Below, piece by piece: positions 26,301 to 35,299 of a stretch of DNA of 64,000 nucleotides. Below the pieces are notes generated by a model, which searched no databases, was not told the origin of the DNA, and saw only the letters and a list, made by a program, of their open reading frames with translations. The stretch is taken from assembly GCF_039969785.1 (NCBI RefSeq), contig NZ_JBDVNC010000003.1:5496-69495 (forward strand), in the 5' to 3' direction. The position numbers and the translations under genes were made by a program. Within the stretch, counting starts at the first letter, position 1. Each line of letters opens with the position of its first letter. The DNA comes from Shimia sp039969785 (GTDB taxonomy: Bacteria; Pseudomonadota; Alphaproteobacteria; Rhodobacterales; Rhodobacteraceae).

Positions 26301-27738
26301 TGCGGTGAGTGTGAACTTCACCAGCGCGGGCGGTGGCACGGCGATTGACGGCTTTGGCGGCCACGATACGTTCACCGGAATTGAAGGCGCGTTTGGCACC
26401 GATTTCGACGACACGCTGGATGGCAATGCCGGGGCCCAGGGGCTGTATGGCTCTGACGGCGATGACATTATCTTTGGCCGGGCTGGCAACGACGAGCTGG
26501 ACGGCGGCGACGGCAATGACGAGCTGCGTGGCGGCGAAGGCAATGACGAGATCATTGACGGCGATGGCAATGATGCGGTGTTTGGCGGCAATGGCGCGGA
26601 CAACCTGATTTGGGGCCGGGGCGAAGATACCTTTGATGGCGGCAATGGCAACGATACGCTGAGAGCTGATCTGGGCGTCTACGCAGCTGATGAATTCGAC
26701 GTCGAGGTTAATCTCCAGAGCGGAGAAGCCGGGGCCATTGGCAGTACGTTCAATCGCGATCAGGTAATCAGCATCGAGAATGTCATCTTCGAAAATGCCC
26801 TGATCGATGCGGCACTGACTGGCAATGACGCAGCCAATATCCTGACATCTAATCAGGGCACCGATACGCTTTTGGGTGGGAATGGCGCGGATACGCTGAA
26901 TGCGGGCGCAGGTAATGACATCGTTGCGGGCGGCAATGGTCGCGATCTGGCCAATCTGGGTAATGGCGCGGATGTGTTCAATGACAATGCACAAGGCACC
27001 GATGCAGGCCGGGATACGGTGTTTGGCGGTAACGGCAATGACACGATCAATGGCGGTGGCGGCTTTGACGAATTCCGGGGCGACGCCGGCAATGACTCGA
27101 TTCTGGGCGGTGGCGGCTTTGACCAGCTCTTTGGCGGCGCCGGATCCGATACGCTTCTTGGCGGTTTGGGCAATGACACGGTCGGCGGCGGCGACGGACG
27201 CGACGAGGCGCGCCTGGGCAACGGCTTTGACGTCTTCAACGATAACGGCCAGGGCGATGACGCCGGGCGTGACACGGTGTTTGGTGGCAATGGCAATGAC
27301 ACGGTCAACGGTGGTGGTGGGTTCGATGAATTCTACGGCGAGGCCGGGAATGACGTACTCTTTGGCGGCAACGGGTTTGACCGGCTATTTGGCGGTGCAA
27401 ATGCGGACCAACTGTTTGGCGGCGCGGGCAATGACACGTTGAACGGTGGTGTCGGTCAGGACCAGATGACAGGTGGCGCTGGGTTGGACCGGTTCGTCTT
27501 TGCGAGCGGGTTTGGCACTGACACGATCTTTGGCTTTGATGCCGCGGATGGAGAGAAGATCAACCTCGCTGGCGTGGGCGCAATCACGGATTTCGCAGAT
27601 CTGGTGATGAACCATCTTGAAGACGCAAGCGGTACGGCGCGGATTGTGGCAGGGACGAATTCGATCCTGCTTGATGGGGTGAATTTTGCCGATGTGGGTA
27701 TCGGACTGGCCTATTCAGGAGATGATTTCATCTTCTGA
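23368..27738 (+). CDS. RTX calcium-binding protein, 1456 residues
   Basis: A large secreted-type protein. Residues 1-180 form a non-repetitive N-terminal domain ('GFAFIRDLSTNDEPVTDVR') that I do not recognise. From about 185 to 1350 the protein consists of glycine/aspartate nonapeptide repeats ('GGxGNDTLxGGxGxD') that bind calcium in a beta-roll, interrupted by spacer segments. An internal block of 229 codons is duplicated in tandem. The end ('GEKINLAGVGAITDFADL' to 'YSGDDFIF') is a type I secretion-type tail shared with the proteins at 35300 and 37690. There is no N-terminal signal peptide and almost no Cys. 'ggagaccatccaaatg' provides the ribosome-binding site. It is likely a matrix or adhesion protein; enzymatic activity is not evident. 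Confidence 0.88.
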   Translation: MTIHTLTGFAFIRDLSTNDEPVTDVRTSIEMRIAVPDNVSGFSYSYLPNQPSDDDFLVDISVNDIFVAFNDTTLEDIDLYPEERIEVSVIQLSWGAGKVTQLLVVDIIDEEAGEEEEATLAFRIGGDALPTFNSVADFTAFENSITSDAFVPGSSAVGPNKSILYANLPGVVSQSDTIISGTDNDDELDGTNGNDAFVIGETRGEDQVNASGGDDYIVFTSSQRPDFYSIDYRGISGPITIDLDADWAIGTVTKAGLGIDHLIDVHQAANYEVDSLGGEGVFFYGTSGNDTFNINMDENTWIGVRGSGGNDTFNIGNGANLRIDYREAASGINANLNTGLNTGEVRDGDGGTDQIIIGANSDVRIEIHGSDNTDTIVGSGRDERFILREGNDTLDAGGGWDVLRYDRSGVGPVTVNLATETATGTWNGNAFTHSIAGIEEVRGSRSDSDSITGDGNDNSFRGRGGDDTLNGGGGNDTLVGEEGDDVIDGGAGRDEAQFWINRSEATITQSGNNATVVSSLGTDILTNVEVLAFNDQAVEIGTATATPGDDVLALTNGDDTINGLAGNDVIEGRDGNDSIIGGQGDDSLRGENGNDTLFGGEGRDNLYGQNGNDRLDASGGSAASQGWGDYIRPGLGNDTIIGHAGHWATDEGADLSYGELNGVGGITINVGADGTGTANSGNGQSNDNFTYIHYFEGSQDADNITGSNEDRWEGFSGLGGNDTINGRGGDNRADYSNDEDWGGAAVGISGTFSSTGNTINGQVQDAFGDTDTLINVNQIRGTDYGDTLNASNSDIGIRFEGEDGNDDLIGSRGDDRLEGDAGNDTLIGGDGRDRMYGGDGNDLIDASGGAANTQGDWGDFIRAGLGQDTILGHQGLYNTGNGVDISYSDVSGVGGLTVTRGANGSGSVVSGDGRVNDSFTFIHAITGSQDNDVFNGSNVAGTHFAVWGGLGGNDTINGGSGDVDIIYFGDDQWSGGIDAVSVNFTSAGGGTAIDGFGGHDTFTGIEGAFGTDFDDTLDGNAGAQGLYGSDGDDIIFGRAGNDELDGGDGNDELRGGEGNDEIIDGDGNDAVFGGNGADNLIWGRGEDTFDGGNGNDTLRADLGVYAADEFDVEVNLQSGEAGAIGSTFNRDQVISIENVIFENALIDAALTGNDAANILTSNQGTDTLLGGNGADTLNAGAGNDIVAGGNGRDLANLGNGADVFNDNAQGTDAGRDTVFGGNGNDTINGGGGFDEFRGDAGNDSILGGGGFDQLFGGAGSDTLLGGLGNDTVGGGDGRDEARLGNGFDVFNDNGQGDDAGRDTVFGGNGNDTVNGGGGFDEFYGEAGNDVLFGGNGFDRLFGGANADQLFGGAGNDTLNGGVGQDQMTGGAGLDRFVFASGFGTDTIFGFDAADGEKINLAGVGAITDFADLVMNHLEDASGTARIVAGTNSILLDGVNFADVGIGLAYSGDDFIF
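25174..26470 (+). repeat. Tandem duplication of a 229-codon RTX block
   Basis: Two successive copies with a period of 687 bases start at 25174 and 25861. Each runs 'GRDxxYGxxGNDxxDASGG', 'GLGxDTIxGHxGxx', 'G(A/V)D(L/I)SYxxxxGVGG', then 'FTxIHxxxGSQDxD' and 'WGGLGGNDTING'-like segments. The copies have diverged at the amino-acid level, so the duplication is not recent. The block includes a non-RTX insert ('SYSDVSGVGGLTVTRGANG' in copy two) that does not fit the nonapeptide pattern. Confidence 0.75.
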
Positions 27739-27770
27739 AGTTGACCCTTACTTCAAGCAACACGTAATTG

Positions 27771-27800
27771 AGCCCCAGAATGCAAATTCTGGGGCTTTTT
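27771..27800 (+). terminator. Rho-independent terminator after RTX gene
   Basis: An 11-bp perfect stem (agccccagaat / attctggggct) with a GCAA loop, followed by a run of T's, 32 bases after the stop of the 1456-residue RTX gene. This is a textbook intrinsic terminator and shows that the RTX gene ends its own transcript. Confidence 0.88.
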
Positions 27801-27993
27801 CGTCATTTGGTTCTGCAATAGTGATGCGGATTTGCAAAAAATAAAGAATTTTGCAAATTAAAGGAGTGAAGGGAAAAGCAGACGCATTCGTTTACTAGTA
27901 TGATGCTACAAACTTGCCTGTATGGTCTGATTTGCATCGTTACCATACGAGAGTGGTCGGCAGGACATTTGAATTAGGGAGCTCGCGAAGCGC

Positions 27994-30900
27994 ATGATTA
28001 CCATTACAGAAGACGACAATGTCTGGATCGGAGACGCGTGGTATGCCCATAACAACGCTTGGAACCGGGGCGACCTGATCAACGGAACGGATTACACACA
28101 ATCGATCACCCTGACCGAGAGTACCTTTCCCCAAGGTGTCACGATGGCCTGGGACTGGCCCAACACCAACGAAGACTATGTCTATGCTTATCCGGAACTG
28201 ACCATCGGTCAGAAGCCATGGATCGACCTGCCCACCACGTATGACCATTTCCCGATCAAGGTCGACGACATCGTCAATCTCGATCTGAACTTCGACATGG
28301 ATTGGACACAGGACGCCGATAGTGACTTTTTCATCGCGGTCTCGCTCTGGCTGTCCAACGACCCGGACGGCGATATCTTTTCCACCGAAAACGAGATCAT
28401 GGTCTGGTTGAAACCCAAGGATTCCGATCCTGCGGGCGTAAACACCGCCGTGACCGGCACTGACGGCTTGGGCACCTACCAGATCTGGATGAAAGAGGAC
28501 CAAACCGACACGTCGGGTCAACAGACCCATGTCTGGGACTTCCTGTCGCCCACCTATAACGCCAACCTCAAAAACGGCACGCTCGACATCGATGCGATGC
28601 TGAACAACATGGTCAACAGCGGCCTCGTCAGCTCAGGCCTTTGGTTAACCAGCGTCGAGATCGGCGCCGAGGTTGTTTATGGCAGCGGCAGCCTGACCAT
28701 CAATGATCTCAGCCTGGATCTGCAGGAAGTCGGCGGGCTGGGTAGTGAGCACACCGGCGATGGAAACGCCAACACGCTCAATGGACGTCATGGCGATGAC
28801 ACGATCCGTGGCCTTGGCGGTGACGACACGCTCTTGGGGATGAGCGGCAATGACACTATTCATGGCGGTGGAGGCGCTGATTCGCTGGATGGTGGCAGCG
28901 GCAATGACACGCTCAATGCCGGCAACGACAGCGCGAGCGACACAATCAACCCTGGTAAAGGCAATGATCTGATTCAGATGAGCGGCACTAGCGGCGTCTG
29001 GGATCTGTTGTTCGTCTCCGAAAGCGGCACCAAGACGGTGACCGGCACCGGCCCGGGTACGGACAGCGAAGGCATTCTGATCGGTCACCAGATGGCCTTT
29101 ACCGGTCAGCGCAGCGGCATGACCGTCGATTTTGCCGCAGGCACGGCGACCAATTCCGATGTTACGGTCGATTTCTCGGGTGCGCTTGTGTTCAACCTTG
29201 CGGGTGGATCAGGCCATGATGACACCTTTATGGGCGGCAACACGACCTTTGATCACTGGGAACAATTTATCGGATTTGGCGGCAACGACACGTTCAACGG
29301 GGGCGATGGCATCGATGCCGTCAGCTTTGGCGCCGAGATCGAGACCGGTTATTGGGATGCGCCGCGTACGATCCAGTATCTGGGCACACAAGGCGCAGTG
29401 GTCGACTTGGGGCTGGGCACTGGCACGGACACCTACGGCGACACCGATACCTATATCGACATCGAAGCCTTGGTCGGCACTGATCTGGATGACAGCTTTA
29501 CCGGTGGTGCCGAGGACAACTTCTTTGTTGGCAATGATGGCAGTGATACCCTCAATGGTGGCGATGGCGACGACGCCTTCCTAGGCGGTGCCGGCGCAGA
29601 CCAAATTGACGGGGGGGCCGGCAACGACACGATCAGCTTTGCCCGGGAGATCCTGCAGCTGGGCGGCACCCAGGGTGTGAATGTAAACCTCTCCACCGGT
29701 GTCACCACCGATACATTCGGCAATGTTGACAACATCCGCAATGTGGAAGCCATCACCGGCACCGACATGGCCGATTCCTTTATCGGCAGTGCTGCGGGCG
29801 AACGTTTTGCCGGTCTCACCGGCAATGATCGCTTTGCCATGGGCAATGGTAACGATGAGGCATTCGGCGACAATGGGTTCGATACGATCGATGGTGGCAA
29901 GGGCCGCGACACGCTTGTGGGCGGCAAGGGCAATGACAGTGTTGTAGGCGGCGACGGTAATGATGAGGTCAGCGGCAATAACGGCAATGACCGGCTGTTT
30001 GGCGGCATTGGCAATGACAAGATCTTTGGTGGGTTCGGCAATGACTTTGCCATGGGTGGCGGTGGATTTGACTCAATCTATGGCGGGGATGGCAACGACA
30101 CGCTCGAAGGTTTCAACGGCAACGACTTCTTGCTCGCCGGAGGTGGCAACGATGTTCTGAGCGGTGGCGAAGGCAACGATACGCTGAACGGGGGGAGCGG
30201 GCTTGACCAGGTGTTCGGAGGAGGGGGCAATGACACGATCTATGGCGATGTCGGCGCCGACACGCTTGAGGGGCAGGCTGGCAATGACAGCCTGTTGGCC
30301 GGGCTTGGCAACGACGTCCTTTGGGGTCATGCCGACGATGACACGCTTGTCGGAGCGGGCGGGGCTGACCGACTGAATGGCGGCGCGGGTGCCGACTCGC
30401 TCATGGGAGGGCTGGGTAATGACCTCCTGATTGGCTATGACGGGGCCGATACGTTGATTGGCGATGACGGTACCGACACGCTCAATGGCGGGGCTGATAA
30501 TGACTTGCTGCTGGACAATGCAGAGGGCGGCCCGGTGGGCAATGACCTCTTCAATGGCGGGGCTGGCAATGACACGATCCGGGCCTCAGGCGGGGCCGAC
30601 ACACTCAATGGCGGGAATCAGAACGATCTGATGTATGGTGGTGACGGCGGTGACAGTATCTATGGCAGCAACGGGGCTGACACGATTTATGGCAATGCCG
30701 GGCGGGACCGGATGTTTGGTGGATTCGGCAATGACGTCTTCTATGACAGCATGGTCAACAACCTCGATGGCAATGATACCTTCTTTGGCGGCGGCGGCAA
30801 TGATACCGTGACCGCAGGCGGAGGGAATGACGTTGTGAACGGCGAGGCCGGCGCCGATGTATTGAATGGCAATGCAGGAAATGACACGCTGCGCGGTGGG

Positions 30901-32844
30901 GGTGGCAATGACACGATCAACGGAAATGTCGGCAATGACACGGTTTGGGGCGGCGCAGGCCATGACAAGCTCCTTGATGCTGCTGATGCCAGCGGAAACG
31001 ACTTGTTCTACGGTAACGAGGGCGATGATACGATTGTGGCCAAAGGCGGCAATGACACCATCTGGGGCGGTGCTGGCAATGACGAAATCTCGGGCGGCAC
31101 CGGCAATGATCTACTCAATGGGGAAGACGGCAACGACACCTTCTATGGCGGAGATGGCAACGACCAGATCATCGGTGGCGGCGCTGGCATCAACGCCTTC
31201 TTTGGCGGCAACGGCGATGATACGCTTGTGGCCGGTGCAGGTGGCGACAACCTGAATGGCGGCAATGACAATGACAGCATTGACGGCGGCGCAGGCGATG
31301 ACACGCTCAACGGCCAGAACGGCAGCGACACGCTGATTGGTGGCGATGGCAATGACCGCTTTTTTGATGTGGACGAAGCTACGGGCAATGACCTGTTCAA
31401 TGGCGACGCGGGCAATGACACGATTATCGCCAAGGGCGGCAATGACACGATCAATGGCGGCGACGGCAATGACGAGGCGAACGGCGGCGCGGGCAATGAT
31501 CTGGTGAACGGCGGCCTTGGCAATGACACGCTTTATGGTGGCGCGGGCAATGACAGCATCACGGGCGGTGGCACGGGCACCAACATCTTCTATGGCGGCG
31601 ACGGTGCGGACACGCTCGAAGCTGGCAGCGGCGGTGACCAGCTCAACGGCGGCAACGGCAATGACAGTATTTCCGGCGGTGATGGCAATGACGAGCTCTC
31701 TGGTGGCACGGGCAATGACCTGCTGAACGGCGGCCTTGGCAATGACACCTTCTTTGGCGGCACAGGCAACGATACGATGCGCGGTGAAGGCGGTAGCGAC
31801 GAACTCAATGGCGGTGGTGGTGCTGATGATCTGCTCGGGGGAGATGTCTCGGATATCCTGAACGGTGGAGACGGCAATGACACGCTGCGCGGGGAAGCAG
31901 GCAATGACACCCTCAACGGCAACACCGGTGTTGATCGGATGTTTGGCGGCGACGGCAATGACCTGGTTCTGGATGGTGACACGACAGCCGTGGGCGCGGA
32001 TCGTGACACGCTTGAAGGCGGCGCGGGAGATGACACAATTGTTGGCCGCGCAGGTGACGACTATGCCGACGGCGGCGACGGCAACGATGAACTGTCCGGC
32101 GGCATTGGCGCGGATGAGCTGATCTCGCTCTTGGGCAACAACGCCTTCTTTGGCGGAGGCGGTAATGACACGCTCACCGCAGGTACGGGCAACGACACGC
32201 TCAACGGTGGCGACGGCAATGACAGCATGACCGGCGGTGCCGGTGACGACACGCTGTCAGGCAGCAACGGCAATGACACGCTGGATGGCGGCGAAGGGGG
32301 TGGCGAACTCTCTGGTGGGACAGGCAATGACCTGATCATCAGCGGCACCGGTACTTCACTTGCCTTAGGCGGCGATGGTGCCGATACAATCACCTCAGCC
32401 GGTGGGGCCGACACGCTTAACGGCGGCGAAGGCAATGACAGCATCGTAGCAACCGGCGCCAGCGACCGCAGCATCTACGGGGGTGGCGGCAACGACATCA
32501 TCGTGGGCGGCGAGGGCAATGACGAGTTCTTTGGCGGCGGGGGTGATGACACCATGACAGGTGGTGCAGGCAACGACACGATGCAGGGTGCGGCGGGCAA
32601 TGACGTCTTTGTCTTCACCGACAATGCGGTCAACAACGAAGATGACCGCCTGCGCGAGTTCGATGCCAATGGCGACCTGATGGACCTGTCCGGGATCACC
32701 AGTGTCACCGGATACCTCCAAGGCTTTACCGTCAGCAGATGGGCTTCGTTCGGTACCGAGGTCGAAATTACCGCCACGGGTGATCTGATCCGGCTCGGAG
32801 GTGTCTCGGTCACCGACATCAACCAGGATGACTTTATCTTCTGA
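27994..32844 (+). CDS. RTX protein with N-terminal GH12-like domain, 1616 residues
   Basis: Residues 1-245 resemble glycoside hydrolase family 12 (endo-beta-glucanase/xyloglucanase fold). 'TENEIMVWLKPKD' places Glu134 as the family's nucleophile in the E-(I/L)-M-(I/V)-W-L motif, and 'SVEIGAEVVYGSGSLTI' places Glu226 as acid/base in the G-x-E-x-x-x-G motif. 'AWDWPN' and 'VYAYPELTIGQKPW' also fit. Residues 250-1550 are almost unbroken RTX nonapeptides (calcium-binding beta-rolls). The C-terminal 'VTGYLQGFTVSRWASFGTEV' to 'QDDFIF' tail resembles that of the next gene. There is no signal peptide, so type I export is inferred. Likely role: an extracellular or cell-attached glycanase working on algal or matrix beta-glucan. 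Hydrolase activity is not shown by sequence alone. Confidence 0.85.
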   Translation: MITITEDDNVWIGDAWYAHNNAWNRGDLINGTDYTQSITLTESTFPQGVTMAWDWPNTNEDYVYAYPELTIGQKPWIDLPTTYDHFPIKVDDIVNLDLNFDMDWTQDADSDFFIAVSLWLSNDPDGDIFSTENEIMVWLKPKDSDPAGVNTAVTGTDGLGTYQIWMKEDQTDTSGQQTHVWDFLSPTYNANLKNGTLDIDAMLNNMVNSGLVSSGLWLTSVEIGAEVVYGSGSLTINDLSLDLQEVGGLGSEHTGDGNANTLNGRHGDDTIRGLGGDDTLLGMSGNDTIHGGGGADSLDGGSGNDTLNAGNDSASDTINPGKGNDLIQMSGTSGVWDLLFVSESGTKTVTGTGPGTDSEGILIGHQMAFTGQRSGMTVDFAAGTATNSDVTVDFSGALVFNLAGGSGHDDTFMGGNTTFDHWEQFIGFGGNDTFNGGDGIDAVSFGAEIETGYWDAPRTIQYLGTQGAVVDLGLGTGTDTYGDTDTYIDIEALVGTDLDDSFTGGAEDNFFVGNDGSDTLNGGDGDDAFLGGAGADQIDGGAGNDTISFAREILQLGGTQGVNVNLSTGVTTDTFGNVDNIRNVEAITGTDMADSFIGSAAGERFAGLTGNDRFAMGNGNDEAFGDNGFDTIDGGKGRDTLVGGKGNDSVVGGDGNDEVSGNNGNDRLFGGIGNDKIFGGFGNDFAMGGGGFDSIYGGDGNDTLEGFNGNDFLLAGGGNDVLSGGEGNDTLNGGSGLDQVFGGGGNDTIYGDVGADTLEGQAGNDSLLAGLGNDVLWGHADDDTLVGAGGADRLNGGAGADSLMGGLGNDLLIGYDGADTLIGDDGTDTLNGGADNDLLLDNAEGGPVGNDLFNGGAGNDTIRASGGADTLNGGNQNDLMYGGDGGDSIYGSNGADTIYGNAGRDRMFGGFGNDVFYDSMVNNLDGNDTFFGGGGNDTVTAGGGNDVVNGEAGADVLNGNAGNDTLRGGGGNDTINGNVGNDTVWGGAGHDKLLDAADASGNDLFYGNEGDDTIVAKGGNDTIWGGAGNDEISGGTGNDLLNGEDGNDTFYGGDGNDQIIGGGAGINAFFGGNGDDTLVAGAGGDNLNGGNDNDSIDGGAGDDTLNGQNGSDTLIGGDGNDRFFDVDEATGNDLFNGDAGNDTIIAKGGNDTINGGDGNDEANGGAGNDLVNGGLGNDTLYGGAGNDSITGGGTGTNIFYGGDGADTLEAGSGGDQLNGGNGNDSISGGDGNDELSGGTGNDLLNGGLGNDTFFGGTGNDTMRGEGGSDELNGGGGADDLLGGDVSDILNGGDGNDTLRGEAGNDTLNGNTGVDRMFGGDGNDLVLDGDTTAVGADRDTLEGGAGDDTIVGRAGDDYADGGDGNDELSGGIGADELISLLGNNAFFGGGGNDTLTAGTGNDTLNGGDGNDSMTGGAGDDTLSGSNGNDTLDGGEGGGELSGGTGNDLIISGTGTSLALGGDGADTITSAGGADTLNGGEGNDSIVATGASDRSIYGGGGNDIIVGGEGNDEFFGGGGDDTMTGGAGNDTMQGAAGNDVFVFTDNAVNNEDDRLREFDANGDLMDLSGITSVTGYLQGFTVSRWASFGTEVEITATGDLIRLGGVSVTDINQDDFIF

Positions 32845-32884
32845 TCCGGGCAAACGTCCCTTCTGACATGTCAGCATGAAAGCG

Positions 32885-32914
32885 CCGGGCCCTGATCATT
32901 GGGGCCCGGTTTTT
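32885..32914 (+). terminator. Rho-independent terminator after GH12-RTX gene
   Basis: Stem ccgggccc (32885-32892) pairs with gggcccgg (32902-32909) across a 9-base loop and is followed by TTTTT. It lies 40 bases past the stop of the 1616-residue gene and before the next RTX gene, so the two are separate transcripts. Confidence 0.85.
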
Positions 32915-32953
32915 CTTTGCACATTCTCTAGGTTGTGACACACTTCTTAGGCA

Positions 32954-34924
32954 TTGATTAAAGAGGTTTTTCCCCTGCCCCTTATCCCCGGAACCACAGC
33001 CAGCGAGACCCTGACTGGCACGGCGGGCGATGACACGATCCTTGGTAATGGCGGCGTCGACACAATCCGCGCCGGAGAGGGGGATGATCTGATCGTTCTG
33101 GCAGCGGCCAACCATGACATAAGAGGCGGCGCAGGCATTGATACGTTGGAATTCTCAATCCGCTCTGAGCTTGTCACCGTGAATGTTGGAGAGAGTTTGT
33201 ACATCTCGGGGCGCGGCCTGGCGGATCGGGCGCCATTCTTTGTCGCCACGGGCGGCGGCATTGAGCACGTCATCCTCGCCGCCACAAGCTTTATCGACTT
33301 TTCAGTCAGCGGCCCTGCGGAGCATCACCTGACCTTGCGAGGCACCCCGTCAGATCTCTATTTCCGCGGTGCCGAAAGTGACAGCCCCACCGCGAAAGAC
33401 CGCCTTGTGCTTGACCAGATCTCGCTGGACTCCGGCACCGTCACAGGCATGAGCCGGGCCTATTTCGAGGCCAATTTCACTCCGGCACAGATCGACAGAT
33501 ACCCCGGAAACTCGCAATTACGCTGGTATCTGTCTGACCCGAACAGCGGTTTTGCAATGGACCTGACCGGTCTCGAAGAGATTGCGTTTACCGATGGGGT
33601 GTTCGAGGTCAACAGCCTGTTTGGTATCTCCTCCCTGACGCAAGGGGCCGATGATGGGCTTGGCAGTGACCAGGTGGACATGGTCCAGCTTCTGGACGGG
33701 GACGATCGCTTTCGCGGGCTTGGGGGCGATGATGTTCTTCTGGGCGGGACCGGAGAAGATACGATTTTTGCAGGGAACGGCGATGATCTTGTCTATGGCG
33801 GTCACGATATGGATCTCTTGCAGGCTGGGGCCGGGCGGGATCAGGTTTATGGCAATAGCGGGAATGATGTCCTCATCGGGCTCGACGGCAAGGATCGACT
33901 TAACGGGGGCGCGGGCGACGATCTGATCCAAGGCGGGCGCGGGGCTGACACGCTCCTTGGGGGCGCGGGCGATGACACGGTTGCCGGACGGCGGGGCAAT
34001 GACCAGGCCTCGCTTGGGGACGGGGATGATCTCTTTCTCGATCTGGATCGGGGCGAGACGGCGGGGCGCGACACGGTCTATGGGGGTACCGGGCGGGACA
34101 CAATCGAAGGCCGCGGCGGAGATGACAAATTCTATGGTGGAGACGGGCACGACCAGATCAAGGGCGGACTGGGCGATGACACGATTTTTGGTGAAATCGG
34201 CAATGATATGCTCTGGGGTGGGCTTGGCAATGACAGCCTGTCCGGCGGGTTTGGTGCCGATACGATCTATGCCCGCGAGGGCGATGACACTGTCAAAGGC
34301 GGGGACGGGCGCGATCTTGTCTATCTGGGCAGCGGCGATGATGTGTTTGTCTACACACTTCAGGGCGGTGAACAGGGTGCTGATACAGTTCAAGGCGGGG
34401 ACGGAAATGACACGATCACCGTCTGGGGCGATGATCTGGTACACGGTGGGACAGGTGATGACCTTTTGAGCTCAGATGTACGTAGTAGCCCGCGGCTCTT
34501 TGGTGGTGAAGGGAACGATACCCTCTTTGGCGGATTGGACACAAATGAGCTCTTTGGCGGAAACGGAAATGACAGCCTGTCTGGCGGCGGCGGGCGGGAC
34601 ACGCTCTTTGGCGGAATGGGCGACGATACGCTGAACGGCGGCGCGCGCAATGACACGCTGACCGGCGGGGATGGGGCGGATGTCTTTGTCTACGCCGGCC
34701 TCAGCAGTTTTCGCTTTAACCAGGACCTGATCACGGATTTCGAAACTGGAGGCGATCAGCTGGACTTCGCAAGATATACGAACGTGACCGGCTACCTGCA
34801 GGGGTTTACCATCGCAGCCTGGGGCCCGAATGGCACCCGGATCGACATCACCGGCAACGATGACACCATTTTCCTTGCCGGTGTTGTCCTCGATGATCTC
34901 TCTACGGATGGCTTTATTTTCTGA
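32954..34924 (+). CDS. RTX calcium-binding protein, 656 residues
   Basis: The protein has a short first RTX block (residues 15-60), then a non-repetitive domain (about 60-225, with 'AEHHLTLRGTPSDLYFRGAE') that I do not recognise, then RTX nonapeptides from about 230 to 580. The C-terminal tail 'VTGYLQGFTIAAWGPNGTRI' to 'LSTDGFIF' is close to that of the 1616-residue protein. The start is uncertain: TTG 32954 is the first possible codon after a stop, and the AAAGAGG at 32960-32966 would suit a rare CTG start just downstream. It is very close to the preceding terminator, leaving little room for a promoter. Predicted type I-secreted; role unknown. Confidence 0.82.
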   Translation: MIKEVFPLPLIPGTTASETLTGTAGDDTILGNGGVDTIRAGEGDDLIVLAAANHDIRGGAGIDTLEFSIRSELVTVNVGESLYISGRGLADRAPFFVATGGGIEHVILAATSFIDFSVSGPAEHHLTLRGTPSDLYFRGAESDSPTAKDRLVLDQISLDSGTVTGMSRAYFEANFTPAQIDRYPGNSQLRWYLSDPNSGFAMDLTGLEEIAFTDGVFEVNSLFGISSLTQGADDGLGSDQVDMVQLLDGDDRFRGLGGDDVLLGGTGEDTIFAGNGDDLVYGGHDMDLLQAGAGRDQVYGNSGNDVLIGLDGKDRLNGGAGDDLIQGGRGADTLLGGAGDDTVAGRRGNDQASLGDGDDLFLDLDRGETAGRDTVYGGTGRDTIEGRGGDDKFYGGDGHDQIKGGLGDDTIFGEIGNDMLWGGLGNDSLSGGFGADTIYAREGDDTVKGGDGRDLVYLGSGDDVFVYTLQGGEQGADTVQGGDGNDTITVWGDDLVHGGTGDDLLSSDVRSSPRLFGGEGNDTLFGGLDTNELFGGNGNDSLSGGGGRDTLFGGMGDDTLNGGARNDTLTGGDGADVFVYAGLSSFRFNQDLITDFETGGDQLDFARYTNVTGYLQGFTIAAWGPNGTRIDITGNDDTIFLAGVVLDDLSTDGFIF

Positions 34925-35005
34925 CGCCACGCAACACCGACCTTCTCCAAAAATGATCATACCGCGACCCTATGAGGGTCAGCACATACATGGCCGATCT
35001 TTAAA

Positions 35006-35046
35006 GCGCCCCGCCAAAAGTTGTTATTCAGGTTTTGGCGGGGCGC
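35006..35046. terminator. Long perfect hairpin downstream of RTX gene
   Basis: A 14-bp perfect inverted repeat (gcgccccgccaaaa at 35006-35019, ttttggcggggcgc at 35033-35046) with a 13-base loop, 80 bases after the stop of the 656-residue RTX gene. No T-run follows, so it is either a weak terminator or an mRNA-stabilising hairpin. The rest of the 375-base gap up to 35299 has no gene. Bases 35165-35235 are very A+T rich and are the probable promoter region of the next gene. Confidence 0.6.
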
Positions 35047-35299
35047 CTTAGGACCTGAAGCCGGGTTCGAACTTTCTTTGAGAGACTCAACTGCAATCTT
35101 CCAGTGAGTGAAAGCGCTAAGTCATGAACAATTAATACGTGCTGGAAAGTGGCCGCACAGCCAGTAAAAAAATTTGTAAGCTTATGATTTAAAATCATTT
35201 AATTCAAATTTGTCTTAAATCAAAGAACATATTCTGATTTTGATACTTAATGAATCTTACCTGAACCACTCAGGTTCAGTTCAAGGAGGGGATTGTATA

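Noticed and set aside
25738..26994. Long minus-strand open frame (418 codons) opposite the RTX repeats
   Set aside because: The GC-rich Gly/Asp repeat codons produce stop-free antisense frames with repetitive Val/Ile/Ala content. Similar frames occur opposite every RTX gene, for example 30586-30963 and 33518-34444.
28740..32600. Dense short DNA repeats resembling a CRISPR or satellite array
   Set aside because: The repeats are coding nonapeptide units with variable spacing and no constant repeat/spacer pattern.
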